The notes under the pieces: generated by a model | Databases searched by the model: none | What the model saw: the letters and a program-made list of their open reading frames with translations, nothing else | What the model was told of the DNA's origin: nothing | Program-made: the position numbers and the translations under genes | In this document: positions 18,348 to 26,414 of the stretch, piece after piece | How the letters are laid out: every line of letters begins with the position of its first letter | Numbering within the stretch: the stretch's first letter is position 1 | Assembly (NCBI GenBank): GCA_964590005.1 | Contig: CAZPVJ010000113.1 | Span: 1-46,679 of the forward strand | Direction: 5' to 3' | DNA from: CALJFL01 sp964590005 | GTDB taxonomy: Bacteria; Pseudomonadota; Gammaproteobacteria; Pseudomonadales; Halieaceae | Length of the DNA: 46,679 nt

Positions 18348-18349
18348 GC

Positions 18350-19054
18350 GTGCACCGATGCTGGGCCGTGGTCCCCGCTGCCGGTGTAGGCTCGCGGATG
18401 GCCAGTGACACTCCCAAGCAATACCTTGTGATCGGCGGCAAAACCCTGCTGGAGCATAGCGTGCTGTCGCTGCTGCAATCTTCGTCAGTGGCGAAGGTGG
18501 TTGTTGCCCTGCACGCCGATGATACCGGGGCAGCGACACTCCCCGTGATGTCTGACCCGAAGGTGCGGGCAGTGACCGGCGGAGCACAGCGCAGCGACTC
18601 GGTGCTGGCAGGCCTCAATGAGTTACAGGCTCTGGGTGCCGGCGCGGACGATTGGGTGCTGGTGCATGACGCAGCCCGGCCCGGCTTGCGCACTGCGCTG
18701 GTTGAACAACTGATCACGCGGGTTGCAAGCAGCAATGTGGGTGGAATACTGGCGCTGCCAATAACGGACACCGTCAAGCAGGACGATGGCCAGGGGTGCG
18801 TGAAAGCAACCCTTGACCGGTCCTCCCTGTGGCGGGCCCAGACCCCGCAGATGTTTCGTCTCGGTGAACTCATGGCTGCCCTGGAGGCCGCCGCGAAGGA
18901 CGCCGTGGAGGTGACGGATGAGGCGGCGGCAATGGAAAGGGCCGGGCACCCGGTGCAGTTGATCAACGGTGAGCCCGGCAATCTGAAAGTGACGAAGCCT
19001 GCCGACCTGGCCCTGGCGGCCTTCTACCTGGATAACATGGGCCGAGAGGCCTAG
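18350..19054 (+). CDS. ispD: 2-C-methyl-D-erythritol 4-phosphate cytidylyltransferase
   Basis: A 234-residue enzyme of the MEP isoprenoid pathway that joins CTP to methylerythritol phosphate. The nucleotide-binding motif is at the N-terminus (AAGVGSRM...PKQYL). VHDAARP and the conserved TPQMFR...TDEAAAME are also present. The start is a GTG 2 bp after ftsB, with GGAGGG about 10 bp upstream. It pairs with ispF next door. Confidence 0.96.
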   Translation: MHRCWAVVPAAGVGSRMASDTPKQYLVIGGKTLLEHSVLSLLQSSSVAKVVVALHADDTGAATLPVMSDPKVRAVTGGAQRSDSVLAGLNELQALGAGADDWVLVHDAARPGLRTALVEQLITRVASSNVGGILALPITDTVKQDDGQGCVKATLDRSSLWRAQTPQMFRLGELMAALEAAAKDAVEVTDEAAAMERAGHPVQLINGEPGNLKVTKPADLALAAFYLDNMGREA

Positions 19055-19072
19055 AGAGCAGGGTTTGCAAAA

Positions 19073-19552
19073 ATGCGCATAGGGCATGGTTTTGATGTAC
19101 ATCGCTTCGGCGAGGGTGATCACGTTGTGCTTGGCGGCGTTAGAATCGACTGCGATCGCGGACTGCTGGCCCACTCCGACGGCGACGTTTTGATTCATGC
19201 GATATGCGATGCCTTGTTGGGCGCCCTGGGTGCCGGTGACATCGGCCGCCACTTTCCCGATACAGATCCCGCCAACGCCGGAATAGACAGCCGTGTCCTG
19301 TTGCGCAAAGTTGTTGCGATGGTGCACGAGCAGGGTTGGATACTGGCTAATCTCGACGCCACCCTGGTGGCAGAGGCGCCCCGAATGGCGCCACATGTCG
19401 AGGCCATGTGCAGCAACCTGGCGACCGACCTTGAGGCTGCGGTAGGCCGGATAAACGTCAAGGCCACGACCACCGAGGGCCTGGGTTTCACCGGTCGGGA
19501 AGAGGGCATAGCAGCACACGCCGTGGTGCTGTTGGAGGCTGACGGCGAATGA
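19073..19552 (+). CDS. ispF: 2-C-methyl-D-erythritol 2,4-cyclodiphosphate synthase
   Basis: A 159-residue zinc enzyme of the MEP pathway that cyclises CDP-methylerythritol phosphate. The N-terminus IGHGFDVHRF contains the metal ligands Asp and His. LLAHSDGDVLIHAICDALLGA and the C-terminal KATTTEGLGFTGR are conserved. The length is standard (E. coli 159). Its TGA overlaps the truD ATG (ATGA at 19549-19552), so translation is probably coupled. Confidence 0.97.
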   Translation: MRIGHGFDVHRFGEGDHVVLGGVRIDCDRGLLAHSDGDVLIHAICDALLGALGAGDIGRHFPDTDPANAGIDSRVLLRKVVAMVHEQGWILANLDATLVAEAPRMAPHVEAMCSNLATDLEAAVGRINVKATTTEGLGFTGREEGIAAHAVVLLEADGE

Positions 19553-20601
19553 TCCCCGCCTGGCCCCGAGCCTGGGGCAGTGCGCAGGGCACCGCAGTTT
19601 TGCGGAGGCGGCCCGAAGATTTCCAGGTGGTGGAAGTTTTGGGCTTCGATCTTTCCGGTGAGGGGGAGCATGCTTTTCTTCACCTGCAGAAGTGCGAATT
19701 GAACACCCTGGACCTGGTCAAGCGGGTCGCCCGGATAGCCGGCGTGCCGGCCAGAGATGTCGGCTACTCGGGCCTCAAGGATCGCAATGCACAGACCAGT
19801 CAATGGCTCAGTGTCGGGTTGGCTGGCCGCCCCGAGCCTGACTGGGGCGCGCTGGAGACTGATGGCAAGGTGCGGGTGCTTGCCAGCGGCCGGCACCTGA
19901 GGAAGCTCAAGCGCGGCGTGCATCGCGCCAATGCATTTCGTTTGCGTCTTGCAGAATTCCAGGGTGACAGGGATTCGCTTGAGTCCCGCTTGTCGCTTAT
20001 CGCGCATTCAGGTGTACCCAATTACTTCGGTCGGCAGCGCTTTGGTCGCAATGGCGCCACCCTGGCACAGGCGCGAAGCTGGTTGTCCTCCGGTGGGCGA
20101 CGGATAGCGCGCAATCGCCGCAGCTTGTACCTGTCAGCCCTGCGGGGACTCTGTTTCAACGAGTTACTTGCGCAGCGGGTGGCTGCGGGCACCTGGCAAC
20201 AGCCGCAGGTTGGAGACGCGGTAGCGCTGGCCGGCAGCCGCAGCCTGTTTCGGGCGGATGGAGAGGAAGACCTGGCGGACAGGGCGCATTCCGGGGACGT
20301 TCATCCCGCGCTACCACTGTGGGGTAGAGGTCAGCCGGTGGCCGCGCCAGAGACACATGCCTCGCAGGGGGAGGCCTTGGCCGGGCTCGCCGATGTGCAG
20401 GCATTTCTTGAGGCCCAGGGCCTTGATTTGGCATACCGTGCCGCGCGGCTCATCCCGGATGACTTTTGCTGGCGGTTTTGTGATGATGGCAGCCCTGTGC
20501 TGGAGTTCAGCCTGGGGGCAGGTTGTTATGCCACGGCTATCGTCGATGAGTTGGTTCAGTACAGCGAAGGGGACCAGGGGAGTTGTATAAGCAGTGAATA
20601 G
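19549..20601 (+). CDS. truD: tRNA pseudouridine(13) synthase
   Basis: A 350-residue enzyme making pseudouridine at position 13 of tRNA-Glu. The catalytic segment is YSGLKDRNAQTSQW, with the Asp of KDR as nucleophile. RRPEDFQVVE at the N-terminus and NYFGRQRFGRNG in the middle are signature motifs. The length equals E. coli TruD (349). It overlaps ispF by 4 bp and pcm by 8 bp if pcm starts at 20594. In most relatives surE follows; here pcm follows directly. Confidence 0.96.
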   Translation: MIPAWPRAWGSAQGTAVLRRRPEDFQVVEVLGFDLSGEGEHAFLHLQKCELNTLDLVKRVARIAGVPARDVGYSGLKDRNAQTSQWLSVGLAGRPEPDWGALETDGKVRVLASGRHLRKLKRGVHRANAFRLRLAEFQGDRDSLESRLSLIAHSGVPNYFGRQRFGRNGATLAQARSWLSSGGRRIARNRRSLYLSALRGLCFNELLAQRVAAGTWQQPQVGDAVALAGSRSLFRADGEEDLADRAHSGDVHPALPLWGRGQPVAAPETHASQGEALAGLADVQAFLEAQGLDLAYRAARLIPDDFCWRFCDDGSPVLEFSLGAGCYATAIVDELVQYSEGDQGSCISSE

Positions 20602-21256
20602 CGCCGACCTCAGCGGCATAGGAATGACCTCGCAGCGAACGCGCGAGCGGCTTATCCAACGCCTGGTGGATCAGGGAATCAAGGACCTGGCGGTATTGGA
20701 TGTTATCCGCACGACGCCACGCCACCTGTTCCTGGATGAGGCGATGGCGCACCGCGCCTATGAGGATACTGCGCTGCCTATCGGCTACCAGCAAACACTC
20801 TCCCAGCCGTATATCGTTGCGCGTATGACCGAGCTGTTATTGGCTGATGGCCCGCGTGAACGGGTTCTAGAAATCGGTTCCGGTTCCGGCTACCAGACCG
20901 CTGTATTGGCGCAGCTCGTTGGCGAGGTCTATGCCGTGGAGCGTATCAAGCCACTGTTGGATAAATCGCGCCAGCGTATTCGTCGCCTCAAGTTGCGCAA
21001 TGTGCACCTGCGACATGCAGACGGTATGCAGGGTTGGGAATCACAGGGCCCCTTTGATGGCATCCTGAGCGCCGCAGCGCCGGAACAGATACCCGAAGAA
21101 CTGCTCCGCCAGCTCGCCCCCGGAGGGCGACTGGTGATCCCGGTGGGGGGTGATGCCCAGCACTTGCAGCTTGTGACTCGCGACCCCGAGGGCTTCTCCA
21201 CAGAGATTGTCGAGGCTGTTCGTTTCGTGCCGTTGCGTCCCGGCACGGTGAGGTAA
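20594..21256 (+). CDS. pcm: Protein-L-isoaspartate O-methyltransferase
   Basis: A repair methyltransferase that uses SAM to methylate L-isoaspartyl residues in aged proteins. Seen: GMTSQRTRERLIQRL, TPRHLFLDEA, AYEDTALPIG, the SAM-binding EIGSGSGYQTAVLAQL and GGRLVIPVGG. Two starts are possible. The GTG at 20594 (220 residues) has AGGGGAG about 11 bp upstream and overlaps truD. The ATG at 20624 (210 residues) gives the MTSQRTRER start used in Pseudomonas annotations, but AGGA abuts it. I prefer the GTG on ribosome-site spacing, with moderate certainty. The absence of surE upstream is noted separately. Confidence 0.95.
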   Translation: MNSADLSGIGMTSQRTRERLIQRLVDQGIKDLAVLDVIRTTPRHLFLDEAMAHRAYEDTALPIGYQQTLSQPYIVARMTELLLADGPRERVLEIGSGSGYQTAVLAQLVGEVYAVERIKPLLDKSRQRIRRLKLRNVHLRHADGMQGWESQGPFDGILSAAAPEQIPEELLRQLAPGGRLVIPVGGDAQHLQLVTRDPEGFSTEIVEAVRFVPLRPGTVR

Positions 21257-21261
21257 GGGCG

Positions 21262-22185
21262 TTGAAGCCACTAGCGGTATTTGTGCGCGGTATGCTGATG
21301 GGTGCAGCTGACATCGTTCCCGGTGTTTCCGGCGGCACAATGGCATTTATTACCGGCATTTATGACACGCTGATTGACAGTATTCGTGCCTTCGACCTGG
21401 AGTGCCTGCGGCTGGTGCTGCGCGGGCGAATCAGGGAAGCCTGGCAGCACGTGAATGGCAATTTCCTGCTGGCCCTGGCCCTCGGTATTGCTACCAGTAT
21501 CCTGTCGCTGGCCAGGCTGATCTCCTGGGTGCTTGAGAATCACCCGGTACCCTTGTGGGCATTTTTCTTCGGCCTCATTCTGGCCTCGGCACTGGTGTTA
21601 TTGCGTCAGGTTGGGCAGTGGAACGCCATCCGTGTGATTTGCCTGTTGGCGGGTATCGCGTTTGCCCTGACCATTGCCTTGTCACCGGTCGTCAATATGG
21701 ACGTGGGTCTGGCAGGGGTTTTCATTTCTGGTTTTGTGGCTATTTGCGCGATGATCCTGCCGGGTATATCGGGGAGCTTTATTCTGGTCTTGCTGGGCAT
21801 GTATGCAACGGTATTGAATGCCGTTAAATCCCTTGATATTGGGTTTATCGCGGTGCTGGGAGCGGGTGCGGTCGCTGGGCTGCTGTGCTTCTCCCGCATA
21901 CTGCATTGGCTTTTGCACCACTACCATCGCGCTACGATGGCGGTGTTAACCGGGTTTTTGTTCGGCTCACTGGCTGTTGTCTGGCCGTGGAAGCGAGTGC
22001 TGGGCTGGGTAGTGGACCGCCATGGGGAGTTAAAGGCGGCTCAGCAGGTCCCGGTGTCTCCCGCAGAATATCTCACGGTAACAGGCCAGGATCCGCAGCT
22101 CGCGCTTTGCGTCGTCCTGATGGTGGTGGGCTTCAGCGCCGTCTGGATCATCGACGGCAAATGGGGGCGCGAGGTCGCCGACTAA
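21262..22185 (+). CDS. DUF368 family membrane protein
   Basis: A 307-residue polytopic inner-membrane protein with about 8 hydrophobic helices. The N-terminus FVRGMLMGAADIVPGVSGGTMAF and the repeated, related segment AMILPGISGSFILVLLGMY are the hallmarks of DUF368. Work on this family, as I recall it, links some members to polyprenyl-phosphate recycling; that is not shown by this sequence. The start is TTG at 21262, 5 bp after pcm, preceded by GAGGTAAGGG. The next possible start would remove part of the conserved N-terminus. It sits between pcm and nlpD, where E. coli has no gene and Pseudomonas has a different small membrane protein. Confidence 0.9.
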   Translation: MKPLAVFVRGMLMGAADIVPGVSGGTMAFITGIYDTLIDSIRAFDLECLRLVLRGRIREAWQHVNGNFLLALALGIATSILSLARLISWVLENHPVPLWAFFFGLILASALVLLRQVGQWNAIRVICLLAGIAFALTIALSPVVNMDVGLAGVFISGFVAICAMILPGISGSFILVLLGMYATVLNAVKSLDIGFIAVLGAGAVAGLLCFSRILHWLLHHYHRATMAVLTGFLFGSLAVVWPWKRVLGWVVDRHGELKAAQQVPVSPAEYLTVTGQDPQLALCVVLMVVGFSAVWIIDGKWGREVAD

Positions 22186-22255
22186 ATGCATGGCTTGTCC
22201 CTCTGACGTCACTAAGTGTATTGGACCCCCAGCTTCGGCCACCGGAGCTTGAGAG

Positions 22256-23086
22256 GTGCTGAGAGCCCTGTATTGCGTTTTGTTGCTGGGCTTACTGGCA
22301 GCTTGTGGCGGCAACCCGCCTGCACCGATTGAGGATCGTTATCCCAAGGGCAGTGAGTCGGTGTCGACCCGCTATTACACGGTCCAGCGCGGTGACACGC
22401 TGTACTCCATTGCATTTCGTTACGGTGTGGATTTTCGCAAGCTTGCGGCCGCCAATGGTATCGGTCCACCCTATACGATATATCCTGGGCAAAAGCTGGA
22501 CCTGGAGCGCCAGGCGCCGGTTGCCGTTGCCAAGCCGCCAGCCCAGGCCAGCACGACGAACAAGAGCAGCAAGACCTCCGTGCCGCCGGCGACGAAACCT
22601 GCACATTCCAGTGGTACTGTTAAAACGCCGCCCCCGGTCACAAAGCCTTCATCGCCGCCTGTCACAAAATCGTCATCGTCATCTGTTACAAAGAAGACTG
22701 ACACCTGGACAGGCGGTTCGGTAAAGGCCTGGCGATGGCCCGCCTCTGGAAGAGTTACGAGAGGGTATTCCTCCAGTGTGCACAAGGGAATCGACATCGG
22801 GGGTAAGCGTGGCGACAGTGTGGTGGCGGTAGCCGATGGCAAGGTAGTTTATGCGGGTACTGGCATTGTGGGTTTTGGTGAGCTGTTGATCGTCAAACAT
22901 AACGAGGTCTACCTGAGCGCCTACGGACATAATGACCAGCTTCTGGTCGCGGAAGGGCAGCGCGTTAGTGCGGGGCAAAAAATTGCGACGAAAGGTAGCA
23001 CGGGTACGGATACGGTTAAGCTCCACTTTGAAATTCGACGTGAGGGTAAACCCATAGACCCCATGCGGTTATTGCCCAGGCGTTAA
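22256..23086 (+). CDS. nlpD: NlpD-like lipoprotein, LysM and LytM domains (amidase activator)
   Basis: A 276-residue envelope lipoprotein. The start is GTG at 22256 with GGAG 9 bp upstream. The lipobox is LLAAC (Cys ~17). A LysM peptidoglycan-binding domain (~40-85, YYTVQRGDTLYSIAFRYG) is followed by a Lys/Pro/Ser/Thr linker with repeated VTK units (~90-150). The C-terminal LytM/M23-like domain (~165-270) follows. HKGID keeps the first zinc-ligand pair, but the final HxH motif reads KLH, so the zinc site is incomplete. This fits NlpD as an activator of cell-wall amidases rather than a hydrolase. It is directly upstream of rpoS, the conserved pair, and nlpD often carries an rpoS promoter internally. 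Confidence 0.93.
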   Translation: MLRALYCVLLLGLLAACGGNPPAPIEDRYPKGSESVSTRYYTVQRGDTLYSIAFRYGVDFRKLAAANGIGPPYTIYPGQKLDLERQAPVAVAKPPAQASTTNKSSKTSVPPATKPAHSSGTVKTPPPVTKPSSPPVTKSSSSSVTKKTDTWTGGSVKAWRWPASGRVTRGYSSSVHKGIDIGGKRGDSVVAVADGKVVYAGTGIVGFGELLIVKHNEVYLSAYGHNDQLLVAEGQRVSAGQKIATKGSTGTDTVKLHFEIRREGKPIDPMRLLPRR

Positions 23087-23203
23087 AGGCCTGTCACCTG
23101 TGCCTCAGACGGGGCATTTCCCAGCCAGTAGCGCGATTATAAAATTCCAGTTGGCAGCTTGTAATTTCGCCGTAGCTTGGGGTAATCTGTTCGGCCGGCG
23201 AGA

Positions 23204-23218
23204 AATACTCTCAGTATT
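23204..23218 (+). promoter_or_regulatory. Short hairpin in the rpoS leader
   Basis: AATACT-CTC-AGTATT is a perfect 6-bp stem with a 3-base loop, ending 15 bases before the TGAGGT ribosome site of rpoS (23234-23239). It could affect translation or be incidental; AT content makes it weak. Confidence 0.3.
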
Positions 23219-23245
23219 CGTACTAGAAAAAAATGAGGTATAGCC

Positions 23246-24313
23246 ATGGATGTGGATAGAACAACAATAAGTCCCAAACGGACTCGGGGTACCCGCAAAG
23301 CCTCTTCTGACAAGGCTTCCGCGAAAAAGACACCCGATAGCACCAAGACGAAAAAGGCTACCGCTGCGAAGAAAAAGGCAGTCGATAAGGTGCCTGCCAG
23401 CCCGGACGTGGAAGTCGCCTCGGCGGTAGCTGAGGAGGAAGCCCGTTTCACCCGCGCCAAGGCTGCTCGTGGAGTAGAGCGTTCTCTTGACGCAACCCAG
23501 TTGTACTTGAATGAGATTGGCTACTCGCCGTTACTTACTGCGGATGAAGAAAAGTATTACTCGCGACTGGCGATAGCAGGCGATGAGTCCGGTCGCAAGC
23601 GCATGATAGAAAGTAATCTCCGACTTGTTGTCAAAATATCCCGCCGTTACATTAATCGCGGCTTAACCCTGCTGGACCTCATCGAAGAGGGTAACCTTGG
23701 GCTGATTCGCGCCGTAGAGAAGTTCGATCCAGAGCGCGGTTTCCGGTTTTCGACGTACGCCACCTGGTGGATCAGGCAGACGATAGAACGCGCGATCATG
23801 AACCAGACGCGTACCATTCGGTTACCGATACACGTGGTTAAGGAACTGAATGTTTACCTGCGTGCCGCTCGCGAGCTGACACAGAAGCTGGATCACGAAC
23901 CCACCGCAGAAGAAATAGCGGATATGCTCGACAAACCAGCGGCTGATGTAAAACGGCTGCTTGGCTTAAACGAGCGTGTGACCTCGGTGGATACCCCGGT
24001 CGGCCCCGACTCTGACAAGGCGGTGCTGGACACTATAGCGGACACCCGCGTGTGTGATCCTTCGCAGTTGTTGCAAGACAGCGACATTAAAGACAGCATT
24101 GCGGACTGGCTTGAAGAACTCAGCGACAAGCAGCGCGAAGTTGTATCCCGACGCTTTGGGTTGCGTGGCTACGAAAGCAGCACACTGGAAGAGGTTGGTC
24201 GAGAAATTGGTCTGACTCGCGAGCGGGTAAGACAGATCCAGGTAGAAGCGCTCAAACGGTTGCGCACGATGATGGAAACTCAGGGCCTTACCGGGGAGTC
24301 GCTGTTTAGTTGA
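23246..24313 (+). CDS. rpoS: RNA polymerase sigma factor RpoS
   Basis: A 355-residue stationary-phase/general stress sigma factor. The sigma-70 core is clear. Region 1.2 begins DATQLYLNEIGYSPLL at ~86. Region 2 has NLRLVVKISRRYINRG and FDPERGFRFSTYATWWIRQ. Region 3 follows. Region 4 has the helix-turn-helix LEEVGREIGLTRERVRQIQ. The first ~60 residues are unusual: Lys/Ala-rich and basic (about 16 K/R against 7 D/E in residues 1-57), whereas the E. coli N-terminus is acidic. The start ATG has TGAGGT 6 bp upstream. The neighbour nlpD and the downstream terminator fit the family. Confidence 0.98.
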   Translation: MDVDRTTISPKRTRGTRKASSDKASAKKTPDSTKTKKATAAKKKAVDKVPASPDVEVASAVAEEEARFTRAKAARGVERSLDATQLYLNEIGYSPLLTADEEKYYSRLAIAGDESGRKRMIESNLRLVVKISRRYINRGLTLLDLIEEGNLGLIRAVEKFDPERGFRFSTYATWWIRQTIERAIMNQTRTIRLPIHVVKELNVYLRAARELTQKLDHEPTAEEIADMLDKPAADVKRLLGLNERVTSVDTPVGPDSDKAVLDTIADTRVCDPSQLLQDSDIKDSIADWLEELSDKQREVVSRRFGLRGYESSTLEEVGREIGLTRERVRQIQVEALKRLRTMMETQGLTGESLFS

Positions 24314-24338
24314 TAAGTGCTCTTCGAACCACCTGAAG

Positions 24339-24363
24339 CGCCCGGCAACTGCCGGGCGTTTTT
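24339..24363 (+). terminator. Rho-independent terminator after rpoS
   Basis: CGCCCGGC-AACT-GCCGGGCG followed by TTTTT: an 8-bp GC stem, 4-base loop and U-tract, 26 bp after the rpoS stop. Confidence 0.93.
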
Positions 24364-24490
24364 GTTTCCGCCTGAGAAATTAAACTGATGCCTGTCGATG
24401 TAACAGCCCGCTGGCAATAACTCGATGCGCAGGTATTCTCCAGCTCTTGCAACTGAGCGTTGCCAGATGAACCAATGATGGGGACAAGGC

Positions 24491-25519
24491 ATGACTTATC
24501 AACGCGTAGTATTGAATGAATTCGGGGACCCGGAGCAAATGCGGGTCGAGGAAGTCGCTGAACTACCGCAACCCGGACCCGGCGAGGTACGCGTGCGGGT
24601 ATTGACTGCCGGAACGGGTTTCACCGATACGATTATCCGCAAGGGCCAGTATCCTGGTGTAAAACAGAAGCCGCCATTCGTTCCAGGCTACGATTGGTTT
24701 GGTGTTGTTGATGCCCTCGGCGAGGGAGTCTCCTCTTTGCGTGTTGGCCAGTCAGTTGCCGATATGCCGGTAATTGGTAGCTACACGCAATACCTTTGCG
24801 TACCCGCAGACCGTGTCATCAGCGCACCAGACGGACTCGATCCGGAAGCGGCCGTTGCCATGATTCTGTCCTATACCACGGCCTACCAGATGCTCACCAG
24901 GATCAAGTCGCTTACCCCGGGGATGAGCTGCCTGGTACATGCCGCGGGCGGCGCGGTGGGTACAGCGTTACTCGAGTTGGGCCAATTGATGGGCCTGACG
25001 GTTTACGGAACAGCCTCCGCGCCCAAGCATGAGCTCGTCAGGCGCTACGGTGCCTTTCCGATCGACTATAAAAACCAGGACTTCGAGACAGTAATTGCCC
25101 AGGAGACCGATGGCAAAGGGGTCGATGTTGTATTCGATACCATTGGTGGCGCGAACTGGGCCAGGTCTTATCGCTGCCTGCATCGTGGCGGCTTGCTGGT
25201 CGGTTTTGGCGCCTTACAAGTGGGCACCGGGGAGGAGAGTGTGCCGAGTCTGCTCTGGGGTTTCGCGCGCCTGCTCGCGCTATGGAAACTCATTCCCGAC
25301 GGCAAGACCTCCACGTTTTATAATATTCAGACGCGACGTGAAAAACACCCGGAGGAATTCAGGGAGGACGTGCAGGCGCTGTTTGGGCTGTTGGCGCAGG
25401 GCAAGCTGAGTCCAACGATTGCCTGGTCGGCGCCGCTGTCTGACGTCGTGGAAGTGCATCATCAAATTGAGCGTGCCGAGATTGCCGGCAAGGCCGTGCT
25501 GCGCTGTAGTCCGGCCTAG
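24491..25519 (+). CDS. Medium-chain (quinone oxidoreductase-like) dehydrogenase
   Basis: A 342-residue zinc-independent MDR-family NAD(P)H oxidoreductase. The GroES-like N-terminal domain (~1-125) contains PGPGEVRVRV and PGYDWFGVV. The Rossmann domain has the nucleotide motif AAGGAVGTALLELG (~155-165) and DVVFDTIGG. The cysteine cluster and Cys/His ligands of zinc alcohol dehydrogenases are absent. Likely substrates are quinones or 2-alkenals, as in QOR/VAT1-type enzymes, but this is inferred. The upstream GGGACAAGG is a reasonable ribosome site. It stands alone between rpoS and a convergent gene with which it shares a CTAG stop. Confidence 0.85.
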   Translation: MTYQRVVLNEFGDPEQMRVEEVAELPQPGPGEVRVRVLTAGTGFTDTIIRKGQYPGVKQKPPFVPGYDWFGVVDALGEGVSSLRVGQSVADMPVIGSYTQYLCVPADRVISAPDGLDPEAAVAMILSYTTAYQMLTRIKSLTPGMSCLVHAAGGAVGTALLELGQLMGLTVYGTASAPKHELVRRYGAFPIDYKNQDFETVIAQETDGKGVDVVFDTIGGANWARSYRCLHRGGLLVGFGALQVGTGEESVPSLLWGFARLLALWKLIPDGKTSTFYNIQTRREKHPEEFREDVQALFGLLAQGKLSPTIAWSAPLSDVVEVHHQIERAEIAGKAVLRCSPA

Positions 25520-26292
25520 TCCGCTACCTGGTCGGGGAGTGGAGATGTCTGTACTGCGCTTAAGTTGCCGCTCAGGCCGGTGATCGGGTCCATGGGTTCG
25601 GTGCCGTTCACGTGCTGGATAACCCGGTAGAGCATGCCCGCAGCAGAGCCGTAAAGCAGGGCATTGGTGACCATGGCGTCGGTGTCTACTGCCTTGGCTC
25701 CCTCGATGAGTTTGGCGAATGTGGCGACAAAGTTCTCGGAATGACGGGTACGAATCTCTGTGCCGTAAAAGATTTCCTGCATTTTTTCCTGGTCGTCTCG
25801 CTCACCGGCAACCAGTGCAAGCATTTTTCGAATGAACCAGGCGTTGTCACCGCTACTGGCCTGCGCCCGTTGCTCGGAAAACTCATCAAACGTGATTTCA
25901 CCGGTACCTGTGGGTCCACACACCGACACATACATAAAGCTGGCGATTGAGCCCAGTTGATCCTGCACCAGCGAGAGCAGCTTGAAATAACTGTCCCTGC
26001 GCGAATGCAGTTCAAGACGGCGCGCGCTCATCTCCTGAATATTGATGGCCTTGGTGTTTGCCGTAATCTCTTTTTGCTGCATAAAGTGGCCGATAACCAG
26101 CCAAAGGAAGGCCAGCGGCGCGAAGGCGCCTTCCAGGAAGCTACCGATATCCGCGGTGGGCAGGTGAACAAAATTGCCCCAACCGACGATCGACAGCAGG
26201 TAGATCAGTCCGGTACTGATCCATATTATGGTGACTGCGAGGCCAAAGGCTACTCGCCAGTCCAGGCGAAACCCTTTCTTGTTTTGTTCCAT
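25516..26292 (-). CDS. Uncharacterised two-helix membrane protein
   Basis: A 258-residue protein I do not recognise by function. Two hydrophobic helices lie at ~12-36 and ~55-72, the second in the sequence EGAFAPLAFLWLVIGHF. They are followed by a Gln-rich stretch (MQQKEITANTKAI) and a soluble, helix-rich remainder of ~180 residues. The pattern of two N-terminal helices, with an APLAFLWL-type second helix, recurs in hypothetical proteins of proteobacteria as I recall them. No catalytic motif is visible. It is convergent with the quinone-oxidoreductase-like gene (the stops overlap at CTAG) and divergent from the TonB-C-like gene. Confidence 0.75.
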   Translation of the reverse strand: MEQNKKGFRLDWRVAFGLAVTIIWISTGLIYLLSIVGWGNFVHLPTADIGSFLEGAFAPLAFLWLVIGHFMQQKEITANTKAINIQEMSARRLELHSRRDSYFKLLSLVQDQLGSIASFMYVSVCGPTGTGEITFDEFSEQRAQASSGDNAWFIRKMLALVAGERDDQEKMQEIFYGTEIRTRHSENFVATFAKLIEGAKAVDTDAMVTNALLYGSAAGMLYRVIQHVNGTEPMDPITGLSGNLSAVQTSPLPDQVAD

Positions 26293-26386
26293 AGGCGATA
26301 TTGTAGCAGAGGCCCAAACCTTCAGCGGAATTAGTACCTACATTCCGCCCACTCCGAATTTTCTCTTGAAATGATATGATAGTGTT

Positions 26387-26399
26387 TCAACTCAGTTGA
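26387..26399. promoter_or_regulatory. Perfect inverted repeat upstream of the TonB-C-like gene
   Basis: TCAACT-C-AGTTGA is a 6-bp perfect dyad with one central base, directly before the AGAGGT ribosome site of the gene at 26415. It may be an operator or may hinder ribosome access; no regulator is known. Confidence 0.3.
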
Positions 26400-26414
26400 G
26401 CAGAGGTATGAAAC

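Noticed and set aside
24364..24490. Possible RsmZ-like small RNA after rpoS
   Set aside because: RsmZ lies next to rpoS in Pseudomonas, but I see only one GGA in a suitable context and no series of hairpins.
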